A stretch of 64,000 nt of DNA from Myxococcus xanthus. Its GTDB lineage: Bacteria > Myxococcota > Myxococcia > Myxococcales > Myxococcaceae. Location: assembly GCF_006402735.1 (NCBI RefSeq), contig NZ_CP017174.1, positions 6,676,001-6,740,000 on the forward strand. The letters are read 5' to 3'. Below the pieces are notes generated by a model. The model worked only from the letters and a program-made list of their open reading frames with translations. It ran no database searches and was not told the origin of the DNA. Below, piece by piece: positions 18,364 through 26,573 of this stretch; position 1 is the stretch's first letter, and each line of letters begins with the position of its first letter. Made by a program: the position numbers and the translations under genes.

Positions 18364-18747
18364 ATGGTGCCTCTGACCGACCGGGCTGCGCTGCCTCAGG
18401 AAGCGCGCTCCGCCCTGGAAAAGGAGCTGGCATCCCTCACGCTGCTCCAGGACGTCGTGCGCTGGGGCTTCGCGAGCTCGCCGCCGCGCGATGTCACGGA
18501 GGTCATCGTCCAGGACGAGTTCACCCACGACGTGGTGATGCCGTGGATGGAAGGCAGCTACCTCGTCTTTGACACGACCTGACTGGGCGGAGTCACTGCG
18601 GTCTCCGTGTGGGACCACCGACCCAGCGCAGATGAACTCCTCGATGCCCGGCTTGCATCCGGATGGACGCCGACGCCCACGAGCACCGTCGACGGCGACA
18701 TCATCATGGGACATGCCGCGTGCAGAGTGCCGCCTCAACGGCCCTGA
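18364..18747 (+). CDS. Hypothetical gene with one in-frame TGA: selenoprotein candidate or nonsense mutant
   Basis: The frame from the ATG at 18364 runs for 127 codons to a TGA at 18745-18747 with a single internal TGA at 18580-18582. Before it: LLQDVVRWGFASSPPRDVTE, FTHDVVMPWMEGSYLVFDTT. After it, with no frameshift: LGGVTAVSVWDHRPSADELL, ASGWTPTPTSTVDGDIIMGH. Composition and codon use are equally good on both sides. Bases 18583-18626 can fold into a hairpin (outer stem CTGGG/CCCAG, inner stem CGGAG/CTCCG) with GGT at +18 to +20 after the TGA, near where bacterial SECIS loops carry GGU. Without readthrough a 72-residue product is made. Neighbouring genes are decayed, so a plain nonsense mutation remains the simplest view. 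Family not recognised. Confidence 0.5.
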
Positions 18748-18770
18748 CAGCCGGCCGCCTCGGCTGCTCG

Positions 18771-19247
18771 CTAGTCATGGAGCCCTGTGCCCCCCAGCAC
18801 GGGGGAAGGCGCGCTCACGGCGGGCGGCGACGTGGCCGGCAAGGCTCCCGCGGTGGCACTGCCGAACATGCGCCGGATGTGGTCGCCGTAGAGGGTGATC
18901 GTCAGCAAGCCAATCAAGACGAGGAATGAAAGCGCGGCCACCACGGTCGCCGCCGTGCCCAAGAGTGTGACCGCCTCCTCTCGCTGCTGGCTCCAGATGC
19001 GACGGCAATCCCCCGTGACGACGGTCCCATCCGGTCGGCGGTAGAGCCGGACACAGACACTTCCACCGGGCTGGAGCAGCGCCTCCACCTCGAGCGTGGT
19101 CATCTCGCTCAGGTTGTGGACGGAGAGCCTGCAGGCACCACAGTGCCGGACACGTGCATCCCCTTTCATGTCCTCCCAGCGCATCTCGCAGGGCGTCGCG
19201 ATGGTGAGGCGTTCCGTCATGGCGCGTGTGTCCATGACGGAGGACAT
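18771..19247 (-). CDS. Single-pass membrane protein with N-terminal Cys knuckle
   Basis: The product has 158 residues from 19247; ATGs at 19235 and 19220 are also possible and no ribosome site decides. The N-terminal region (IATPCEMRWEDMKGDARVRH, CGACRLSVHNLSEMT) has Cys residues in a C-x2-C knuckle, then SVCVRLYRRPDGTVVTGDC. I know this pattern from short myxobacterial membrane proteins of unknown role, sometimes compared with zinc-finger anti-sigma factors. One transmembrane helix follows (LGTAATVVAALSFLVLIGLL, about 98-118), then a short Pro/Ala-rich tail. Probably regulatory or envelope-associated. Confidence 0.7.
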   Translation of the reverse strand: MSSVMDTRAMTERLTIATPCEMRWEDMKGDARVRHCGACRLSVHNLSEMTTLEVEALLQPGGSVCVRLYRRPDGTVVTGDCRRIWSQQREEAVTLLGTAATVVAALSFLVLIGLLTITLYGDHIRRMFGSATAGALPATSPPAVSAPSPVLGGTGLHD

Positions 19248-19559
19248 TATGGGACACGCCCTTCTACAGACATCGGCCTTCCGTCCGTAGGATGAATGAC
19301 CGATGCCTGGGGCGACACGGAACCGGGGACGGCGGGTGCCCCCCAGGCGCGGAGCGTCCCCTCCAGCGGCCCGCCAGAAGGACCCAGCACGCCGTCTCGC
19401 CCGTACGCGCCACAAGACTCACATTCCTCCGAGCCTCGGGCCCGGTGCTGGCTCAGTGCAAAGGGAGGCAACAGCTGGCAAGCCCACCGGCGTATTGAGA
19501 CACCGGTGGGTTGCGACTGCACCCATCTCAGCTCCCGCCAAGGTCAACACGTTCGCCGG
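19248..19559. other. Intergenic region with a stem-loop, no gene seen
   Basis: This 312-base gap lies between two minus-strand genes. It carries the 3' end signals of the cytochrome gene (see the hairpin at 19483-19510) and the promoter of the membrane-protein gene starting at 19247. Several open frames cross it, but their Arg/Pro-rich translations look like noise. Confidence 0.5.
19483..19510 (-). terminator. Stem-loop downstream of the cytochrome gene
   Basis: A perfect 8-bp stem (CCCACCGG / CCGGTGGG) encloses a 12-base loop. It starts 49 bases after the stop of the minus-strand gene ending at 19560. There is no U-run after it on the minus strand, so intrinsic termination may be weak. It could also protect the 3' end. 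Confidence 0.45.
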
Positions 19560-22445
19560 CTACTGGCCGTCGAGCCTGCCGTCCAGGTTCCGGTCGAGCG
19601 CGATGCGCCTGCCGGAGCCCGGAGGAACCGCGGTGAAGGTCACCTCCTGCCCCGCGGTGTTCGCCAGCGCCCGGAGCGCCGCGGTGGAGATGTTCGCGCC
19701 GCCGTCATCGGGCTTCCAGGTCCCGGGACCCCGTTCGTACAGGAAACCCTTCACCCGGCTGCCGACGGCTACCTTCGCCACCACGTCAGCCTCGTAGGTC
19801 GCGCCACCGAGAACCTTGGACGCGAACTGCGCTCGGGACCGCGCAATCAGCAGGTCGATGCGCGCCCCCACGTTGGCGGCATTCGATGCCGTGAGCGTCA
19901 CTTGCTGGCCGACAATCGGCGCCAGGTCGGTGTCCGCCGCCAGCATGAAGTCCTCCATCTGGCGACGCTCGGTGTCGTTCCGGAAGCCCACGAGGGGCCC
20001 ACCAATGCTGGTGTTGGAGAACACGATGGCGCTGAAGAAGCGGAACAGGGTGTCCACCGCGCCGTCATGCGTGAAGCCGAAGCCGCGAACCTGGTCACCC
20101 ACCTGCCCCGTCTCCGGATGCAGGAAGAAGCTGCTGTCCGGGAAGCCGAACATGCCAACCTTCGTGTACATGGTCCGCACGTGGGGAATCTTCATGATCT
20201 GGCTGATGCCCTCGAAGCTGGAACGGGTATCCGTGCCGAAGAAGCCCTGCGCACCGTCAATCGTGTGGCAGCCATTGCAGTTGAACCCGTTGTCATCGCC
20301 AATCGCGATGCCGTCCACCCGGCGGCTGCCGAAGTAGAAGTCGCTCGCCGCCTTCTGCGAAGCCGTGAGCGCGTTGTCCAGCCTGCGAATGGGGTTGGGC
20401 GGCAGCTGCACCTGGAGTTGGAAGGCCGTGAACTTGTCCATCTCCGCCTCGGTGGGCATGGACGCGCGGCCCAGCAGCTCCGGGAAGGCGACGATGAAGT
20501 TCTTGAAGGACATCTCCTCCCCGCCGGCATCGACACCGAAGAAGCCATTTGAACGGTCACCCCGCCAGTGCATGGCGCCCTGATTCGTCATGCCGCGCAG
20601 GGTCTGCGTCGTCATGGGCCCCTTCATCGGGTGGAACTCGTTCTGCTTCCCCGTTCCGTTGAGGGGCGAGCTCGGGTGGCCGGTGAAAGCACGGAAGATG
20701 CCAATCTCCAGGTCGCTCGCGAGGCGCATGTTGATGGGATTGGCCGTCACCGTCGCATCCGGGTTGCCCAGGTCCCAGGCGAGTTCGTCCTTGTCACCGA
20801 AGATGTGGCAACTGGCGCACGACGACTCACCGTTGGCCGATGAGAAGTTGGCGTCATAGAGGAACGGGCGGCCCTGGACGACGGAGGCGGGCTCCGGATT
20901 GTAGAGCGACACCGAGGACAGCTGCGCCTTGGTGGCCAGGTCGATGACCTTCACCGCGTTGTCGAAGCGGGTCATCACGTAGAGGCGATTGCGAGCCTCG
21001 TCCAGGACCAGACCGCTGGGCCCGCCGCCACTCACCGGGATGTGGTTGGCGCTCGCGGTGCGAGGGTCGAACGCATTGCTCTCCAGCGACGCCGTGTCGT
21101 AGACGCCAATCTTGCTGGAGCTGAACGCGGCCACGTACAGCTTCGTGCCATCCCGGGAGACGACCATCTCCGTCGGCGTGGAGAGGCTGTGGTTCTTCAC
21201 CGAGGGGTCGAAGCCGGGCTTCCCCGCCAGCTTCGAGTAGTCGATGTGCTTGTTGAGATGCCGAGGGTAGGCCGTGCCCCCGGAGATGACGGTGATGCGC
21301 ATCTGCGCGAGGTTGCCCTGCACCGTGCTGCCGCCGTATTCACCGGCGCCCTCGAAGCGGGTCAGGTTGTTGGCCTCGCTGTTGGACGCATACACCACGC
21401 CCGACTTCGGATTGGTGGCCAGGTTGAAGAGGGTGGTGCCCACACCCGAGAAGGAAGCCGTCTCCTGAAGGGTGTCCGCGTCGATGGCGAAGACGTCCTT
21501 GTCCGGCAGACGCAGGCGCACGCCGTTGTTGAAGTTGCGGCCCAGCGTGTCCTGCCACTGCCCGGCGGCGCTGTTCCACTTCACGATGAGGGCGGTCTCC
21601 GGCGCCTTCGCGCCCTCGAAGTTCGTCGCGGGCCCAGGCAATCCGCCCGGCATCAGGTTGTTGCCGAATGGCGGGGTGTCGGGGAAGACGAGGCACATGT
21701 CCCGTTCCTTGAACCCGTCGCAGACGCTCCCCAGGCTGACGGACGTCGTCTGATTGCCGGACTGGGCAATGGCCGCATAGACAGTCTTCTTGTCCGGGCT
21801 GGTGGCGAGCCCGCGCGGCGTGTCGCCGAAGAGCGTCACGATGCGCAGGGGCGTACCGCCCAGCGTCGCCCCGAGCGAAGCCGGGTTGAAGACCCAGACG
21901 TCCGCGCGCCCCACGCCAGGCGTGGTCAGCTTCGGGTCTCCCGACCCGGGAACCGCGGCGATGGACGGGTCGGTGCGGTGCTGCCCCCGGTGCGCGGTGG
22001 TGATGAAGGCATGACCGTTGGTGCCGGCGAAGACGATGTCGCGCGGCTCATCGCCCACGAGCAGCGTGCGCACTACCCGCGGCGTGCCCACCAGGCTCAC
22101 CACGCTGATGCTGTCCGACAGGTGGTTGACCACCCAGACTTCCGTGTCGCTGCGCGCGGCGACAGCGACGGGCTCCAGGCCCACCGGCACCGCCGCGATG
22201 AGCGAGAGCCCCGCGCTGCTGATGGAAAAGACCTCCAAGCGGTTGTCCGGCGTGTTGACGGCGAACAACCGCGTCCCGTCCGGGGAGAGCGCCAGGGGAC
22301 GCACGTGCGCGCTGTCGAACGTGATGAACGAGGGCACCTGGGCCGTGGCGGTGAATGCAGCCAACAAAGACACCACGGCGCACAACGAGACGGCGCGAGC
22401 GCGCCAACAACTCCTGCGCACGCCCACTTGCTGAGTACCCACCAT
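19560..22445 (-). CDS. Secreted YncE-like beta-propeller fused to a di-haem cytochrome c domain
   Basis: The product has 961 residues. GAGGAGG lies six bases before the ATG at 22445. The signal peptide (AVVSLLAAFTATA|Q) sends it to the periplasm or outside. Residues about 25-500 are propeller repeats of the YncE/40-residue YVTN type (VRPLALSPDGTRLFAVNTPD, VGDEPRDIVFAGTNGHAFIT, TPTEMVVSRDGTKLYVAAFS). The C-terminal half has two haem-c sites, CASCH (543-547) and CNGCH (723-727), in a cytochrome-c-peroxidase/MauG-like layout (AFPELLGRASMPTEAEM, TRSSFEGISQIMKIPHVRTM). The tail is a short VPPGSGRRIALDRNLDG segment. It probably oxidises or relays electrons from an unknown partner. It is divergent from a MalT-like regulator, a likely controller. 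Confidence 0.9.
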   Translation of the reverse strand: MVGTQQVGVRRSCWRARAVSLCAVVSLLAAFTATAQVPSFITFDSAHVRPLALSPDGTRLFAVNTPDNRLEVFSISSAGLSLIAAVPVGLEPVAVAARSDTEVWVVNHLSDSISVVSLVGTPRVVRTLLVGDEPRDIVFAGTNGHAFITTAHRGQHRTDPSIAAVPGSGDPKLTTPGVGRADVWVFNPASLGATLGGTPLRIVTLFGDTPRGLATSPDKKTVYAAIAQSGNQTTSVSLGSVCDGFKERDMCLVFPDTPPFGNNLMPGGLPGPATNFEGAKAPETALIVKWNSAAGQWQDTLGRNFNNGVRLRLPDKDVFAIDADTLQETASFSGVGTTLFNLATNPKSGVVYASNSEANNLTRFEGAGEYGGSTVQGNLAQMRITVISGGTAYPRHLNKHIDYSKLAGKPGFDPSVKNHSLSTPTEMVVSRDGTKLYVAAFSSSKIGVYDTASLESNAFDPRTASANHIPVSGGGPSGLVLDEARNRLYVMTRFDNAVKVIDLATKAQLSSVSLYNPEPASVVQGRPFLYDANFSSANGESSCASCHIFGDKDELAWDLGNPDATVTANPINMRLASDLEIGIFRAFTGHPSSPLNGTGKQNEFHPMKGPMTTQTLRGMTNQGAMHWRGDRSNGFFGVDAGGEEMSFKNFIVAFPELLGRASMPTEAEMDKFTAFQLQVQLPPNPIRRLDNALTASQKAASDFYFGSRRVDGIAIGDDNGFNCNGCHTIDGAQGFFGTDTRSSFEGISQIMKIPHVRTMYTKVGMFGFPDSSFFLHPETGQVGDQVRGFGFTHDGAVDTLFRFFSAIVFSNTSIGGPLVGFRNDTERRQMEDFMLAADTDLAPIVGQQVTLTASNAANVGARIDLLIARSRAQFASKVLGGATYEADVVAKVAVGSRVKGFLYERGPGTWKPDDGGANISTAALRALANTAGQEVTFTAVPPGSGRRIALDRNLDGRLDGQ

Positions 22446-22632
22446 AGGGACCTCCTCACGAGACGGGGAAACGTTGCTGTCCATGGATTAGCAGTGGACT
22501 TCGCGACAACGCCCCCACCGAAGGGAGGGGGAACGGCCCCTCCCCACGCCCAAAGGCAGTCACCGGCACGGCGCGTCAGGCCTTGCTCGCGAGCGCCCGG
22601 CGCCGCAAAGCCGCGAAACCGCGTGTGTAACG

Positions 22633-22666
22633 CATTGCGGTGTCCATTTCGTGACACTCATTGCGG
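22633..22666. promoter_or_regulatory. Direct repeats with inner dyad between cytochrome gene and LAL regulator gene
   Basis: Two copies of CATTGCGG (22633-22640 and 22659-22666) are spaced 26 bases apart start to start. Between them sits a short dyad, GTGTC...GACAC. Direct repeats are how MalT-type activators usually bind, so this could be an operator serving either divergent promoter. The rest of the 304-base gap (22446-22749) shows nothing else I can support. Confidence 0.35.
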
Positions 22667-22749
22667 GGTTGCCTTCGCGTACCTCAACCCGGTTCACCCG
22701 TTTTCCGTGGTCTAGTGACTGACGCACCCGGCCAAAGAGGGACGTGCTC

Positions 22750-25452
22750 ATGCCGAGCCTTCGAAACGCTCCGGATCTGCTCCCCACGAAGCTCTCCCCT
22801 CCCCGGGCGGCATCCGTGCTGGTGCCGTGTGGCGCCGCCCTGCGGAGGATCGACCATGGGGTGAGCGGGAAGCTGGTGCTGGTGACGGCCCCGCTCGGCT
22901 CCGGCAAGACGACGCTGCTGACGCAGTGGTACCGCGAAGCACGCGTGCCGCACCTGCTTGCCTGGCTGTCGCTGGACGAGCAGGACAACGCCCCCGAGCG
23001 GTTCTTCGCATACCTGGTCGGGGCGATTCGCCGGGCCACTCCAGACTTCGACGCGTACAGCACGAGCCAGCCCGAGCACGCGACGGCCGTCATCCTGCAA
23101 AGCCTGTGGAGCCTGGGCCGCGAGCTCGTCGTGGTGCTGGACGACTTCCATGTCCTGCGCGAGCGCCCACTGGTGCGGGCCTTCTCGTACCTGATGGACC
23201 ACTCACCGCCGCACGTGCACTGGGTCGTCTCGTCGCGCAACATCCCCGAGCTGGACCTGGCCAAGCTGAAGCTCACCGAGCAACTGGTGACGCTCGACGG
23301 CCGGGACTTGAACCTGGATGGCGAGGCCATCCGCGAGCTGGGCCTGCGCCTGTGCGGCGCGGTGCTCACACCGGAGGACATCGACTCCCTCCGCACGCGG
23401 ACGGAAGGCTGGGTCGCTGGCGTCAAGCTGGCGCTGCTGTCCGCGGGTGAGCACGCGAGCGTGAGCGATGCGCTGAAGAAGGCCATTGGCTCCAATCACG
23501 ACGTTGCCCGCTATCTGGCGGACGCGGTGCTGCGCGAGCAGTCCGAGGAGGTGCGCGAGTTCCTGGTGCTGAGCTCCGTGGTGGAGCAACTCCATGGCGC
23601 GCTGTGCAACGCGCTGCTTGGCATCACCCGAGGACACGCACTGCTGGGGCAGCTCGAGCGCTCACAGTTGTTCATCCAGGCGCTCGACGCCGAGCGGCAG
23701 TGGTACCGGTACCATCCACTGTTCCTCGAGGTGCTGCGCGCCCAGCTCGCCTGTGACTACGCCGACCGCGTCCCTCGGCTGCACCGTGCGGCGAGCGCTT
23801 GGTTCGCGGAGAACCAGATGCCGGACGAGGCGCTGACGCACGCCTTCGCCTCGGGAGACAGGGGCTGGTGTCTCGCGCTCACCGCACGCTGCATGGAGGC
23901 GTGGATGCGCGAGGGCGAGCTTGCCTCCGTCCTCCACTGGACCGCGAAGCTGACGGCTCAGGAGGTCATCCGGTCGCCAGCCATCTGCGTGGGCCACATC
24001 GCCTGCCTCATCCTGTCCCGCCGCTTCGCGCATGCGACCGCGGCGCTGCGGGATGCCCAGCACCACCTCGACACAGTCTATGAGGTGGCTGCCCCCGAAC
24101 GCGAGCGGCTGACGAAGCGGCTCGCACACCTCACGCTGCTTCATGCCGTGCTGTCCGACTCGGCTCCGGACTCTGGCATGGACCTGGACGCGTCACCGGG
24201 CTCCGAAGAGTCGGACGTCTTCATGGCGGGCGCCGTGCTGGCGGCGAAGGCCTACCAGGCGCTCCGGATGAACCGCTTCGATGCGATGCGCCGGCTCGCA
24301 CTGAGCGCTCGGGAGACGTTGCAGGGGCACAACAATCCGTTCCTGGTCGGGTACACGGATGTCCTTGTCGCACTGGCGGACCGGGCGCAGGGGAACATGA
24401 AGGACGCTGCGGCGCGGTGCGAGGATGCCTTCGAGCGTGCGAGTCGTGGACGGCGCAATCCCGTCTGGGTGAATGCGGCCACGGCGCTGGCCAACGCTCG
24501 CTACGAGCAGAACCGGCTCGACGAAGCCGAGGCGCTCTGTGTCGAGGTGCTGCCTCTGCTCCCGCAGGCCTCCGTGTTCGAGACGTTCGCGCTCGCCTAC
24601 CTCATGCTGGCCCGCATCAAGACGGTTCGCGGGAAGTACGCAGAGGCGTACCGGCTCCTGGACTACCTCCACGGCGTGCTCGAGTGCGGTCACCAGACGC
24701 GATTCCTGGCCCACGTATGCGGGGAGAAGATTCGCCTCTACCTGGTGGAGCAGGCGCCCGCGCGAATGCGGGTGGTGGCCCAGGAGTTCGGCCTGGGCGA
24801 GCGCATGCGCCGGGGCGAGTGGAGCGAGAAGCGCTTCTACGACGAGACGTGGGAGCGGCTCGGGCTCGCGCAGGCGTGGGTGATGATGGTGCGCGGCCGC
24901 CACGACAAGGCGCACGCGATTCTGGAGGTGCTGCGAGCCAGCGTGCACGAGGTGGGCTACGTGTCACGCGAGACGGCGCTGCTGGCCACCATCGCGGTGT
25001 GCCACTGGCGCGCGGGTGACGCGATGGCCGCATTCGCCGCGTTGAACCGGGGCTTCGCGCTGGCGCAGCGCTTCGGCTTCGGGCGCAGCGTGTTCGACGA
25101 GACGCCCGGCCTGCAGGAGGTCGTCATCGCGGCCGCCCGGCAGCGGAAGCTGAGCTACGCGTTTCCGGACCGGTACACCACGCGGTACCAGGACCTGCTG
25201 TCCGCGGGAGCCCGCGTGCCTCGCGAGTTCGCGGCTCCACCTTCCGCGCCCCTGGAGCCACTCACCGAGCGCGAGCTCCAGATGCTCAAGCTGCTCGCAC
25301 AGGGGCTGAGCAATCAGGAAATCAGCGAGCGTTCCAACGTCGCGCTCTCCACGACCAAGTGGCACCTGCGGAACGTGTTCGCCAAGCTGGACGTCACCAC
25401 GCGCACCGCCGCCATCGTCAAGGCCCAGGAGCGGTTGCAGCGGAACCTGTGA
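22750..25452 (+). CDS. MalT/LAL-type LuxR-family transcriptional activator
   Basis: The product has 900 residues; the start is the ATG at 22750 with GAGG nine bases upstream (a GTG at 22744 is possible). The N-terminal STAND ATPase has Walker A APLGSGKTT (about 47-55) and Walker B ELVVVLDDFHVL (about 125-136). A long helical TPR-like sensor region fills 350-820. The C-terminus is a LuxR helix-turn-helix: LTERELQMLKLLAQGLSNQE, then SERSNVALSTTKWHLRNVFA. In this family an inducer plus ATP drives oligomerisation and promoter binding. The inducer is unknown here. Position suggests it controls the divergent propeller-cytochrome gene, possibly itself. Confidence 0.94.
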   Translation: MPSLRNAPDLLPTKLSPPRAASVLVPCGAALRRIDHGVSGKLVLVTAPLGSGKTTLLTQWYREARVPHLLAWLSLDEQDNAPERFFAYLVGAIRRATPDFDAYSTSQPEHATAVILQSLWSLGRELVVVLDDFHVLRERPLVRAFSYLMDHSPPHVHWVVSSRNIPELDLAKLKLTEQLVTLDGRDLNLDGEAIRELGLRLCGAVLTPEDIDSLRTRTEGWVAGVKLALLSAGEHASVSDALKKAIGSNHDVARYLADAVLREQSEEVREFLVLSSVVEQLHGALCNALLGITRGHALLGQLERSQLFIQALDAERQWYRYHPLFLEVLRAQLACDYADRVPRLHRAASAWFAENQMPDEALTHAFASGDRGWCLALTARCMEAWMREGELASVLHWTAKLTAQEVIRSPAICVGHIACLILSRRFAHATAALRDAQHHLDTVYEVAAPERERLTKRLAHLTLLHAVLSDSAPDSGMDLDASPGSEESDVFMAGAVLAAKAYQALRMNRFDAMRRLALSARETLQGHNNPFLVGYTDVLVALADRAQGNMKDAAARCEDAFERASRGRRNPVWVNAATALANARYEQNRLDEAEALCVEVLPLLPQASVFETFALAYLMLARIKTVRGKYAEAYRLLDYLHGVLECGHQTRFLAHVCGEKIRLYLVEQAPARMRVVAQEFGLGERMRRGEWSEKRFYDETWERLGLAQAWVMMVRGRHDKAHAILEVLRASVHEVGYVSRETALLATIAVCHWRAGDAMAAFAALNRGFALAQRFGFGRSVFDETPGLQEVVIAAARQRKLSYAFPDRYTTRYQDLLSAGARVPREFAAPPSAPLEPLTERELQMLKLLAQGLSNQEISERSNVALSTTKWHLRNVFAKLDVTTRTAAIVKAQERLQRNL

Positions 25453-25614
25453 AGGCCCGGCCCGTCCGTGGAATGAACGTTCCTTCCACGCCGCGCCCGG
25501 ACATGGACAGTTGTCCTCTGGCATGAGAGGCCTGGGGGCGGTTGAATGGGAGCATCCGCGCCACCGCATCGTGTGGCAGGCGCGGCGGGGCCCCAGGCCC
25601 CAGGAGGAGCGTCC

Positions 25615-26166
25615 GTGCCCGCAGCGACCATCCCCACCGTCGAGACCGAGCGCCTCGTCATGAAGGGTCACAGCCTCGAGGACTACGAGGAGTGCCTCGC
25701 GCTGTGGAGTGACCCCACGGTGGTCCGCTACATCAGCGGCAAGCCGTCCACACGCGAAGAGATGTGGTCCCGGCTCCTGCGTTACGTGGGCCATTGGGAC
25801 CTGCTGGGCTACGGCTTCTGGGTGGTGCGTGAAAAGGCGACGGGCCGCCTCGTGGGCGAGGTGGGACTGGGCGACTTCCACCGCGACATGCAGCCGTCCC
25901 AGGGCGCCGGGCCCGAGGCAGGCTGGGTGCTCGCCCCCGGGTTCCACGGCAAGGGGTACGCCACCGAGGCGGTACGCGCGGCCCTCACCTGGGCGGATGC
26001 CCAGCTCAGCCCTGAGCGCGTGGTGTGCATCATCGCGCCCGAGAATGCGGCGTCCATCCGCGTCGCCGACAAGTGCGGCTTCCGGCAGACGGGACAGGGA
26101 AGCTACAAGGGAGAGCCCTCGCTCATGTTCGAGCGCCTGGCACCGGTGAAGATGGGCGCTCGGTGA
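25615..26166 (+). CDS. GNAT-family acetyltransferase (RimJ/RimL-like)
   Basis: The product has 183 residues. I choose the GTG at 25615 because GGAGGAG stands six bases upstream; the frame is open from 25546, but that part is noise. ETERLVMKGHSLEDYEECLA is the typical RimJ/RimL start. GWVLAPGFHGKGYATEAVRA carries the Q/RxxGxG/A-like acetyl-CoA loop (G-K-G-Y-A). APENAASIRVADKCGFRQTG is the C-terminal N-x-x-S motif. It should acetylate a small molecule or an N-terminal amine; the substrate cannot be read from the sequence. It is followed 19 bases later by a YdeI-like gene, probably co-transcribed. Confidence 0.92.
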   Translation: MPAATIPTVETERLVMKGHSLEDYEECLALWSDPTVVRYISGKPSTREEMWSRLLRYVGHWDLLGYGFWVVREKATGRLVGEVGLGDFHRDMQPSQGAGPEAGWVLAPGFHGKGYATEAVRAALTWADAQLSPERVVCIIAPENAASIRVADKCGFRQTGQGSYKGEPSLMFERLAPVKMGAR

Positions 26167-26185
26167 TTCACGGGGAGGCATGACC

Positions 26186-26440
26186 ATGGCCACCGCGAAG
26201 CACCCGACGCTCAAGCGCGACATTCAGCCGATGCCCGCGAATGTCCGGGCAGCGCTGGTCAAGCGCGGGCTCATGGAGGCATACAAAGCGCGGCCTCCGT
26301 ACCAGCAGAACGACTATCTCGGCTGGATTGCCCGGGCCAAGCTCGAGGCGACGCAGCAGAAGCGGCTCGACCAGATGCTGGACGAACTGGCTGGCGGAAC
26401 GAAGTACATGAACATGGCGTGGTCTGGCGGGCGGAAGTAG
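26186..26440 (+). CDS. YdeI/OmpD-associated family small protein
   Basis: The product has 84 residues. The ATG at 26186 has GGGGAGG seven bases upstream, better than the ATG at 26180, which touches the ribosome site. The segment ARPPYQQNDYLGWIARAKLE followed by a T-x-x-K-R-L-x-Q motif is the signature of the C-terminal domain linked to bacteriocin resistance (YdeI/OmpD-associated). The usual N-terminal DUF1905/DUF1801 part is absent, so this is the short form. Cytoplasmic, role uncertain. A good terminator hairpin follows. Confidence 0.85.
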   Translation: MATAKHPTLKRDIQPMPANVRAALVKRGLMEAYKARPPYQQNDYLGWIARAKLEATQQKRLDQMLDELAGGTKYMNMAWSGGRK

Positions 26441-26444
26441 CGCT

Positions 26445-26467
26445 GGGGCTCGCCGCCAGCGAGCCCC
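26445..26467 (+). terminator. Stem-loop after the acetyltransferase/YdeI pair
   Basis: A perfect 9-bp stem (GGGGCTCGC / GCGAGCCCC) closes a 5-base loop, starting 5 bases after the stop codon at 26440. The following bases are only weakly T-rich (TATGTGTCT). Position and stability fit transcription termination. Confidence 0.65.
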
Positions 26468-26573
26468 TATGTGTCTGAATGGGTCTCATGACACTGGAGC
26501 GTGCGGATGTTCCCATCGCCTGCCCCAAGTTCCCCAGAAGACCCGATGAATACGATACGTTAGACTACATGGA

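Noticed and set aside
25546-25614. Upstream extension of the acetyltransferase
   Set aside because: The extra 23 residues have no similarity to the family, while a strong GGAGGAG sits just before the GTG at 25615.
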